From NCBI GenBank assembly GCA_964446285.1, contig CAYUNT010000009.1:1-45431 (forward strand): 45,431 bases of DNA, written 5' to 3'. Under the pieces are notes generated by a model. The model did not search any database and was not told where the DNA came from. It was given only the letters and a program-made list of their open reading frames with translations. Of this stretch, positions 13,001 to 18,670 are shown in pieces (the stretch's first letter is position 1; each line of letters opens with the position of its first letter). A program made the position numbers and the translations under genes. The stretch comes from CAYUNT01 sp964446285. GTDB lineage: Bacteria > Sumerlaeota > Sumerlaeia > SLMS01 > CAYUNT01.

Positions 13001-16000
13001 CGCCGACGTCAAGTGGGAGCAGCGTGGCGATAAAATAGTGTTCACAGATCTCTCACCGCTGCTCAAACCGCGATTCTGGTTCAATCCCTCGCAGAGAAAA
13101 CTGTATTTTCGCGGATTCTACGTCGAGGAAACCACAGGCGAATCCTATGTTTTGCCCAGCCAAATGACCGAGAAGGAATACCAAGCGCTGCTGCATCTCA
13201 GTTCACAACTCTCGACCAATAGCGCATGGCAGGCAGCCCTCAATGGCTTGCGTGCGCAAGCGGCTGACACAGTAATGACAGTCCGGAAATTCGCGAATGC
13301 CTCGCAGGCTCTGGCGCGCCCGGAACACTCGATTTTTGGAACGGTCGCATCTATAGGGAATGGAAAAATCACTATCCATCCAATCCAGACCTCTACCCGC
13401 TCGATGAAGCCTGGCGCGAAATCCTATCTGTGCTATTGCAGCCATTACGTGTATCATTCTTGCGTATGTAATGAATGGAGCCCGAAAGAGAAACAACCGC
13501 AATATTATGATTCCTTGCGCCTGGTCATCGATTCCGGCCAAGTTTCGGAAATTTACTGCTCCAACAACACGCTGTGCGCATCATCTCCAACCATTGCTGG
13601 GGGGCATTTTGTTCGATTCGAGGGCGGATTGATCTGGCTGGCCAACCCCGGTTCCGATTCCGTTGCCTATACGCTGGCGGATGGAGCCAAAGCGATTGAC
13701 ACCAATGGAGCGCCTATTCCCCTAGCCAATCTTGCTGCGAATGATTTTGTGGCCCTGACGCTGAGCACGCAGGAACTCTCAGGCGCGCCCGCCTCGATGA
13801 CCAAGGCGCTCTCTTCCACGGGACACGCCGCCGGATACGTGACGCTCGCCTTCAACGATCATCCCGATGCGGGCGCCCTGCCCGTCAGTCTCGAAGTTAT
13901 CAAGGTCACTTGTCCGCTCTACCAAGGCCAGATCAAGGAAATTGAGCCGGACTGCGTGTTCGATGAAAAACTTACGCTGCGACACACCGGCGACCTCAAC
14001 GGGAAATGCGAAGACTACATTTACGAGTGGCGAACCCTGCCGGACGAAGGAACCGGCGGCGCGCCCACCGATCCTTACGAAAATTGGCTTGCGTGGAATC
14101 CTGATAACACTATACCCGACGACGATCCAGCAACCGATGGCAAGCAGGTGGCGGGTGCGATCGACATCACCATTGGCGGGGCGGGGCTGTTCACGCTCTC
14201 GGACAACTGGTTTATCATGCGCTACCGCAAGAAAACCGCGGAAGCCGGCGATCCGGTCTGCGCCTCCCAGTATTCGGACTGGACCAATCCGATGCTTGCG
14301 CCCGGATGGATCAAGCGCGTGATGGGCCGCATCGATCCTTTCCAGCAGCGCGCCACGGGCGGCGGAATCCAAAGCGCCGAAGACAGGTTCTTCCAGTATC
14401 AGAACCAGACCATAAACACGATCGTAAGCATGATTTCCGAAGCGGGGAAGCGGTTTGCGGGTGATGTGGCCCTCAACTGTGAAGTGCTCGACGAATTTGG
14501 CCTGATCGAAATCTACGAAACCGTGCTGCGGCGCGGAATCAGTTTCTCAATCGATGCCCTGCCGCCCACTGATTATCCCCCTGCCAACCACGCGCTGGTG
14601 CTCTGCGCGGGGCGCATCTCCGATCTGTATATGCTTCTCGGAAACGAAGCGTATGCCGACGCGCTCGATCCCACGATCGCTTTGGGGACTCAGCACGCGA
14701 ATGTCGGCTATTTGATCACATCCATCTTCTGCTTCATGGATCAAACCAATTCGCTACTGGACGAAGAACTCGCGCTGCTGCGCGGACGCGACGCCGATCC
14801 GAGCCAGATGTTCCAGGTGCAAACCGCGCCAGTGTATAACCGCTTTTTCTGGAATTTTACGCAGGACATCACGGGGGGCCAGGTAGCTTATGCGCTCAAT
14901 TACGACATCCGCGATGAGTCCGGGGATGTGGATGGCGTAATTGACGCCGATGACGCGGCGATTCTCTATCCGCAGGGCCACGGCGACGCCTGGGGGCATT
15001 ACTTGAAAGCCATCAAGGTCTATTACGAACTGATGCGCCATCCGCATTACACATGGACTCCGCACGCGGAGGCGGTTCTGGTGGCAGGCGCTCCCGTGGC
15101 GGTGAACTACTTGCACGAGCGAAAATTTGCCGCCGTGGCGGCATCGAAAGCCCGCGCAGGCGCGGAAATTGTCAGCCTCACCCACCGTGCCAATTACAGC
15201 GAGGACCCGCAAAAGCAATGGCTGGGCTACGCGGACGACAATCTGGATCGCGCCTGGGGATTGCACGAATGGGCGGTTCGCTCGGGACAAGGCGCTTATT
15301 TCGACTGGCTGGTGGCAAACGCAGTTCTCCCCTCCCGCGATGTGGCCAACGAAGGCGTCCGCCGCGTTGACCGCACTACCGTGACGGAACTGGACGAAAT
15401 CTCCGCTGCGTTTGATGAAATTCAGGCGCGAATGAACAGCTCCGACGCGGGACTGAATCCTCTGGGCCTGGCACGAAATGCGATTCCTTTCGACATCGAG
15501 CCGGCCATGATGGACCCCAGCGCGAGCTTCCCCGCCTTTACGCAATTCGATCAAATCTCGATGCGCGCCACCAAGGCTCTTACAAACGCCGTCGCCGCGT
15601 TCAATTACGCCAACGGCGCAACCCAGGAACTGCGAACCCAGTCCGATGACGTCGCCGATTTCCAGCAAGCGATCCGCGACCAGGAATTCGATTACAATTG
15701 CCGCCTGATCGAAATTTTCGGACGTCCCTACCCCGAGGACTGCGGACCCGGAAAACTCTTCACCGCCGACTACACCGGCCCCGACTACATTCACTACATG
15801 TATGTGGATGTGCCCCAAATCAGTGGCTACACAGTCAATACCGATCTTGAAGTATATTCCATCGACTATGACAAAGATGATGTAAAAGACGATGGTGATA
15901 TTGAGAAAACAAATATAACCGTTACTTATCATTTCGATCCGGATACGTATGAGTTGACCAAACCATCGGATTTCACGCGCCGTCCGGCCCAGGGCGAAAT

Positions 16001-17891
16001 ACAGGCTGCCCTCAACGATCTTGTTCGCGCGCGCTTTGAACTCAACGAAGGCATCCGGGATTATGACGCCCACATCCACGAAATCGAAAAACAGGCGGAA
16101 CTCATCGAGGCCAGGAATGACTTTACGGACGAAGTGATAAAGATTAAGAAAGGACTGGCCGCTGAGCGCATCACCTTAAGCACGGCTATCGCAGTTTTTA
16201 AGACGGTCTCCCTCCATCTTCAGAAGGAAGCGAAAATTACCCAGATGGAACTGGGAACGGTGCTTCACGGAGTTCCCTATAGTGAGATTCTTGGCTTGGC
16301 AAATGGGGGCGACTTGTTCTGGGCAATGCGACTTGTTCTTAGCCAGGGATTCACGCTGACGACAGCTGGAATAAGCACAGCGGAAGCGGTTTTTGGAAGC
16401 TTGGCTGAGTTTACCGGGGCTCTCAAGGAATCCATATCGGAAGGCATGGAACTCGAAATCAGCGAGAAGGAATTGAACTACGAGCTCGATAAGGCCATGT
16501 TCCATGAATTGGAGATTCTCATAAAAGCCGAGGAGCCGAAACGCGCCCGCCTCCTCACGCTGGCGCAATCGGTGAATCAGAGCATGGCCAAATACGAATC
16601 CGCCCTGGCGCGCGGACTGCGCTTGCTCGAAGAGCGCGCGCGCTTCCGACAGAAAACCGCCGCCAAAGTGAATATGTATCGCTACAAGGATATGGCCTTC
16701 CGCATTTTCCGCAACGACGCCGTGCAGAAATACCGCGCGCAGCTCGATCTGGCCGCCATGTATGCGTATCTGGCCGCCAAGGCCTATGACTACGAAACCG
16801 CGTTTCAGAAAGGCGATCCGCGCGGCCCCGGAAGCAAATTCATGGAGAGCATTGTCAAAACGCGTTCGATTGGCCTGATGAGCGACGGCGAACCGCAAAT
16901 GGCCGGCATCAGCGGCGATCCGGGCTTGGCCGATGCGCTGGCGCGCCTCAACGCCAACTGGAGCGTTATCAAGCCGCAGCTGGGCATCAACAACCCACAA
17001 ATCGAAACCGCGCAATTCTCTCTGCGATCGGAACTCAACCGTTTTGTTCCCGGACCCGATGGCGACGCCGCATGGATCGACTTCCTCAAGGATTCCTATG
17101 TGGTAAATATGCTGGATGATCCCATTTTCCGGCAGTTCTGCATACCGCCGTATTCTGTCGATCCCAACAATCCATCCACTGCGGCCCAGGCGGAACCCGC
17201 CTTCATCATCCCGTTCTCAACCGCGGTGATTCATGGGCGCAATTTCTTCAACCTGCCGCTGGCGGCGGGCGACAGCGCATACGATTCCACCAAATTCGCC
17301 ACAAAAATCCGTTCGGTTGGCGTCTGGTTCTCCAACTACAACCCATTGGGATTGGCGAATACTTCGCGCGTGTACTTGATCCCAACCGGAACCGATATTA
17401 TGCGCTCGCCTACGGGAGGCGACAACAACCCCTTCCGCTTCTTCCATGTGGTGGATCAGGCCATTCCTGTTCCGTTTGCGCTCAGCCCGCACGATCTGGA
17501 AACAGACCCCTCGTATATCCCAATCCAGAACAGCCTCAATGGCGCTTATGCCTCGATTCGCAAATACGGAATGATTCGCGCCCATCACGACGATGGTATG
17601 AATCCCAGCGAAGTCATTTCAGACAGCCGCCTTGTTTGCCGCTCCGTGTGGAACACGCAGTGGTATATGATTATTCCTCTGCGCACAATGGGGGCCGATC
17701 CCGCCTATGTAAAACAGCGGTTCATCTACGGCGCGGACGGACAGGGCGGCGTTTCGGACATCAAGATATTCTTCTATACTTATGCCTTCAGCGGCATCGG
17801 AAAGAAGCAAAGTCCCGCCGATGCGCAACAGCCCGCTGAATTGAAGGAAACCGGCGCAATGGAGAGCCTTGTTGAGCCGGCCAAGGAATAG
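4050..17891 (+). CDS. Giant exported multidomain protein (LamG, DUF1349-like, FG-GAP, Tc-toxin-like C-terminus), 4613 aa
   Basis: Start ATG 4050 has GAAAGGG upstream; ATG 4107 is an alternative that would give a shorter signal peptide. Hydrophobic core at residues about 29-45. Domains in order: ELWKS-GT-type repeats (about 150-285); LamG 1 (294-474) ending IDEVRIWN; propeller-like segment (567-727); DUF1349-like sandwich (741-921); LamG 2 (954-1137) with FDGVDDY and RDIRIWN; LamG 3 (1231-1424); more ELW-type repeats (1477-1657); seven FG-GAP repeats with DxNxDGxxD calcium loops (1677-2197). A long unrecognised middle follows, with a CxC-x7-CxC motif at 3128-3140 and a dockerin-like calcium loop at 3622-3640. 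From about 3980 there are long helices, a hydrophobic Gly/Ala-rich stretch (4074-4125), more helices to about 4250 and a final beta domain. The LamG and FG-GAP calls are firm; the comparison of the C-terminus with TcA is inference. Confidence 0.9.
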   Translation: MSFKKFSPNGVVDSTEQSGMETRRAGVRWAGAVLLLLPAIVFAAQMPLAPGLEGELAGPQGGEGGIQTASIEMPSGKPPFTMYQRPYLYMLQNLDLAEDTAAGFAELNKLVYFAFFTEQGTMQLRQTDGTRNATALIKEFAGGNPETLTVYNNALYLAADGGDGKSVELWKSTGTAAGTVLLKDIHSGTAGSWPEDFFLWGGKLCFTADDGSGRQIWSTDGTVGGTAKLATVPAFTGSPDPLITSLTDGGALFYFIASEGASGRELWKSNGTSAGTTLLKDLDGTHDDLWWGGRALRLDGVNDYAQTSATPAIDIHNQSFSWELWARCESTQESQILYQGDLQSAGGLSISMSAAGIARFGFGQDSLAYSNSSGWPDTWHHWAGTFDSASKALTLYMDGTKVAESTAAAAYAGTGIITVGAAHGNAPFKGWIDEVRIWNVARTAPQIAASYAKRMSGSESGLVACWRFDRVEDLGAGAAGRNDARDFSATGAHLDLARRAHLEPLIPLHFINGALYFAMDDAKLGVGPWKSDGTADGTAAMVTDVAGHPTIVPEIYAATVLASDALQGLMQKLGAGQTGEFTPLSASGTGALHFAESMTQTPSGFLLVNQVDISGMHASRVIKRFDPDTGEYKDTIITSPAQGQPGYFSHGGIVAGPEVSPNTRLYVASGAKVERYNLETNAYLDTFASLTGSHDLRGLAFSPVGSKDLFACDQTDRLIYRFNGATGAAQLPSAMHAWKAQDIGSCPLEGSTQFQNGQVIINASGKDIWYNNDQFHFFFTEVNNFGSITARVDSVTNVGSDGWQKAGIMLRHSLADSSQNHFLEVSPNGNVGWQHRMNEGHSAATLHTFAPAQGPTWVRLTMGSDNSVSAYASTDGVHWTSGGSVKPVVWGDPVYVGLAVTAHLDTAVQTTAAFSNISLTGFNPSFSSNFTAAPVDVAMTSAGDAIAVGTQSAGVQFDGVDDYISVAANNPLKITEDLTLEAWIYMDRNDVMHRILNSGSHIYDLKVFSGGDVAFFHNVGGSSDFVKTFDTNLQAGRWYHLALVRTASTRSLSLYVNGRLFQAVDQAYTGSVVTTGDGSLYFGCMENHNGEFWHGRLRDIRIWNAARSASSIQMGMNYRYAGNETNLVGYWPLDDGTSTQATDLTTNHNHGTLTNSPTWSTQGSIARITPDTNQVFPIFTADLVQPNGVALDPNQTRASVADVSRGVFTYDYMTAAQIDGVSIPFQKALKANPDTYGGAGWATKGLFLDSYKESGFVFEGWFYFDSFVVGDVLFSMRELPSLNEVSASVNSTNGIVIFEIHPYSGVYCWIKSPAPVPLHQWVHLAFRWTGHGTQQFGMLKNGAVWWEQPDQVNTLDIVHASNQLFSIGNASRGQQTYGFHGSMDEIRFWSVSRTNEQIQQGMNAPLSAPQTGLRGYWRFDKLESLGIGDPGINDVRDYSGNGFHLELSSGASLGAPSSLAGLPAYIPGDLWVLNAPGFPAYPAEFTPLGNSIFFAAEAPALGRELWTITQGDSAPKIHVFQDLNKGTFSSAPRGLKEMSGSLLFSADDGHLGHEPWMTDETPDTLRILRDICPGSAGSSSENIRRLGNFAYFAAADGAHGIEPWASDGTNEGTVPFGVIRGTPPGSYPRDYALAGNHIFFSANDGVHGREIWTDGRLGMTPVDHAFLSSARLSQEITGDLFGHALSGVGDINGDGYEDFCIAAPNASTANGDQSGQCLVFFGAVGGPPRDAQGNLDKSKALTILGPAAGDQAGMSVSGAGDFNGDGYSDLLIGVSYADTANVAQNHGEVMVVLGKSSLTPGTTLNLASFSAADGVRITGFDSDNNFTGCSVSGVGNLDGDFNAATGIGIDDIAIGAWGRSQKSGEAYLVYGSTNPGESMDLKQMSNLVVRITGTSLNYKNLGSSISGAGDVNGDGYPDVLLQADSHNLSGVLGAEQVDQAAVFLIYSPKAYLGKDFPDEALDLSQASTPGNAIQWVKITGAMPMPDDNEHSGTMVTAAGDFNRDGYDDILIGSPGTNVDGIPYAGEAYLVYGSPLALGKNGILDLPNMAVELDVNGDGNRDGTIIQGPLTFPSSGPLFNSAFLGMSVSGAGDINWDGFADILIGAPGLSFQGVGPGAARCSNAGAVFVVYGTAANSLGTNGILRLCEAPSSAVSCVIGRQDQATLGWCISSAGDANGDGVADILLGAPAQGTLPMPGEAWMLVGKKASNITTRAYINYIAAGQDQNNTIIEIAPRGDGMVQDGSHCFPFSRVTLQFTGGASPSTTRPASMQVIRTRNVPPEPPPGKNWIPAGVHWNINTQREAKTDLLPKASSTITFQYLESEVEGLDITRLQICQTKDFTATAQSCWRPLPTTVNTQKRTVTVTREHAKGCMEKDIDGTYGLFDIEETYELGQQVAIPCDVDFSKMSPGGPEVTYDLFTTITLPMSGGNRISAAFWHQGFNTLYATAPSERVIVTWKDDKANLVAQQLLRFVWPPEEKIQTFVKGIPSVDLTESGRFATISWRVEDSTLQLNEDLLTSQRKFNVTGGAGRCLLMLNTGGNINLSPVYFLPVRVILWNQSPYFLDNQPHYISKEILDKNYHDDGVGAPYIFFWQKAYYNADPGYYELAEDNTGPTRNGPVIPVNEDLNYACPDCEEDDMVVVFYQKARHLLEGASQKISPSNMPWGWKPVRYICTFDPDAPKIIIASTNGTGDLANYKNPSVYRQPDATKPGFNPNEEHAFELANVVYALRNDLNYIADIPNGPKKTSLPYTLISYTDLASGNPAMLAFKVEVEGDGYTLDYTGDVGSLIQAPMPLSILLPSANYCPNTGNALAPTGSYDATARVVSDKEDRAVVYEDKNHQHWVSAARSDGGVAMLVMRYFYPVQPGFDFPNDANPPGVGACVPWLDKWAEANQNDSDHSVPDSGVPANVTYHVAWPEDAPELRLGETLVKPKYGLPDIADQVSVRVIYQQSNYVSSARASVELGDATRRIGVPLDWAVTDIPADVKWEQRGDKIVFTDLSPLLKPRFWFNPSQRKLYFRGFYVEETTGESYVLPSQMTEKEYQALLHLSSQLSTNSAWQAALNGLRAQAADTVMTVRKFANASQALARPEHSIFGTVASIGNGKITIHPIQTSTRSMKPGAKSYLCYCSHYVYHSCVCNEWSPKEKQPQYYDSLRLVIDSGQVSEIYCSNNTLCASSPTIAGGHFVRFEGGLIWLANPGSDSVAYTLADGAKAIDTNGAPIPLANLAANDFVALTLSTQELSGAPASMTKALSSTGHAAGYVTLAFNDHPDAGALPVSLEVIKVTCPLYQGQIKEIEPDCVFDEKLTLRHTGDLNGKCEDYIYEWRTLPDEGTGGAPTDPYENWLAWNPDNTIPDDDPATDGKQVAGAIDITIGGAGLFTLSDNWFIMRYRKKTAEAGDPVCASQYSDWTNPMLAPGWIKRVMGRIDPFQQRATGGGIQSAEDRFFQYQNQTINTIVSMISEAGKRFAGDVALNCEVLDEFGLIEIYETVLRRGISFSIDALPPTDYPPANHALVLCAGRISDLYMLLGNEAYADALDPTIALGTQHANVGYLITSIFCFMDQTNSLLDEELALLRGRDADPSQMFQVQTAPVYNRFFWNFTQDITGGQVAYALNYDIRDESGDVDGVIDADDAAILYPQGHGDAWGHYLKAIKVYYELMRHPHYTWTPHAEAVLVAGAPVAVNYLHERKFAAVAASKARAGAEIVSLTHRANYSEDPQKQWLGYADDNLDRAWGLHEWAVRSGQGAYFDWLVANAVLPSRDVANEGVRRVDRTTVTELDEISAAFDEIQARMNSSDAGLNPLGLARNAIPFDIEPAMMDPSASFPAFTQFDQISMRATKALTNAVAAFNYANGATQELRTQSDDVADFQQAIRDQEFDYNCRLIEIFGRPYPEDCGPGKLFTADYTGPDYIHYMYVDVPQISGYTVNTDLEVYSIDYDKDDVKDDGDIEKTNITVTYHFDPDTYELTKPSDFTRRPAQGEIQAALNDLVRARFELNEGIRDYDAHIHEIEKQAELIEARNDFTDEVIKIKKGLAAERITLSTAIAVFKTVSLHLQKEAKITQMELGTVLHGVPYSEILGLANGGDLFWAMRLVLSQGFTLTTAGISTAEAVFGSLAEFTGALKESISEGMELEISEKELNYELDKAMFHELEILIKAEEPKRARLLTLAQSVNQSMAKYESALARGLRLLEERARFRQKTAAKVNMYRYKDMAFRIFRNDAVQKYRAQLDLAAMYAYLAAKAYDYETAFQKGDPRGPGSKFMESIVKTRSIGLMSDGEPQMAGISGDPGLADALARLNANWSVIKPQLGINNPQIETAQFSLRSELNRFVPGPDGDAAWIDFLKDSYVVNMLDDPIFRQFCIPPYSVDPNNPSTAAQAEPAFIIPFSTAVIHGRNFFNLPLAAGDSAYDSTKFATKIRSVGVWFSNYNPLGLANTSRVYLIPTGTDIMRSPTGGDNNPFRFFHVVDQAIPVPFALSPHDLETDPSYIPIQNSLNGAYASIRKYGMIRAHHDDGMNPSEVISDSRLVCRSVWNTQWYMIIPLRTMGADPAYVKQRFIYGADGQGGVSDIKIFFYTYAFSGIGKKQSPADAQQPAELKETGAMESLVEPAKE

Positions 17892-18009
17892 ATGAATCGA
17901 GGGCAGCGCCAAACGCCAGCCCGGAGGCTGATTTCAGCGCCCTTTTCCTGAAATGAACACTCCAATCCCTGCCGACAGCGCGGGGCCGCAACCCAGGAGG
18001 CAATAGGCT

Positions 18010-18621
18010 ATGACACTTCTTCGCGCGAGTTTTTCGCCGGGCGCCTCAATGACGCTGGCGCTGGCGTTTTTCATCATGTTGTCTAGCGGCGTGCCGCTCC
18101 GGGCGGAAGGGATTCCTGAACCCTCCGTTGTTTATTTTGGCAAAATCACCATGCGAAATACCCTGGTGGAGCAAGGCTCCATCCAGATGACATTCGTTCC
18201 TGCGGCGGGCGGGCAAAGCGTCACTGTGGCAGCCTCTCTCTCGAAAATTGCCAGCGCGGACGCCAGCGGAGAATCGTATTCCTACAAGGTAAAAGTTCCG
18301 CTGGAAACCGTGATGTATGGCATGTCGCTATCGGGAAACACCCTGCCGCTTTCGGATAATGGCAAGTCCTTTGCGCGCACGGTGGTTATCACGGCTGCCG
18401 GAGGCTCGATGACATTTCAATCGCCCGCCACGATGGGGGGCATCACCCAGCGCGGAACTGCTCAGCGTCTGGATTTCGACGTTACGGGCATTGGCGGATC
18501 GCTCCTGCCTGGCGACATTGTCCCTGTTATTCTTGGCCAGAAGTCGCCCCAGGACATCATGGACCTGAATTCCGATCAGGCAATCGACGCCGCGGATATT
18601 ATTCGCTCCGCAGCGCATTGA
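18010..18621 (+). CDS. Exported protein with a C-terminal dockerin-like calcium loop, 203 aa
   Basis: An AGGAGG 9 nt before ATG 18010 fixes the start. Residues 1-33 are a signal peptide with cleavage likely after RAE. The mature part (about 40-175) is beta-rich with alternating polar and hydrophobic residues and has no catalytic motif. The last 25 residues contain DLNSDQAIDAADI, which matches a single dockerin type I / EF-hand-like calcium loop. Dockerins normally carry two such repeats and bind cohesins; only one is visible and no cohesin is recognised nearby. The gene lies 118 nt after the giant gene, which has a similar loop at residues 3622-3640. It may be the last gene of that unit. Its function is unknown. 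Confidence 0.75.
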   Translation: MTLLRASFSPGASMTLALAFFIMLSSGVPLRAEGIPEPSVVYFGKITMRNTLVEQGSIQMTFVPAAGGQSVTVAASLSKIASADASGESYSYKVKVPLETVMYGMSLSGNTLPLSDNGKSFARTVVITAAGGSMTFQSPATMGGITQRGTAQRLDFDVTGIGGSLLPGDIVPVILGQKSPQDIMDLNSDQAIDAADIIRSAAH

Positions 18622-18670
18622 TTCCGTATGCAAATTCCCGGGAGCGGAAAATCCTTGTCTGGCCGCTAAA

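Noticed and set aside
14754..16079. 441-residue open frame antisense to the giant gene
   Set aside because: It lies wholly inside the giant coding sequence, has no recognisable motif and arises from GC-rich codon bias of the sense strand.
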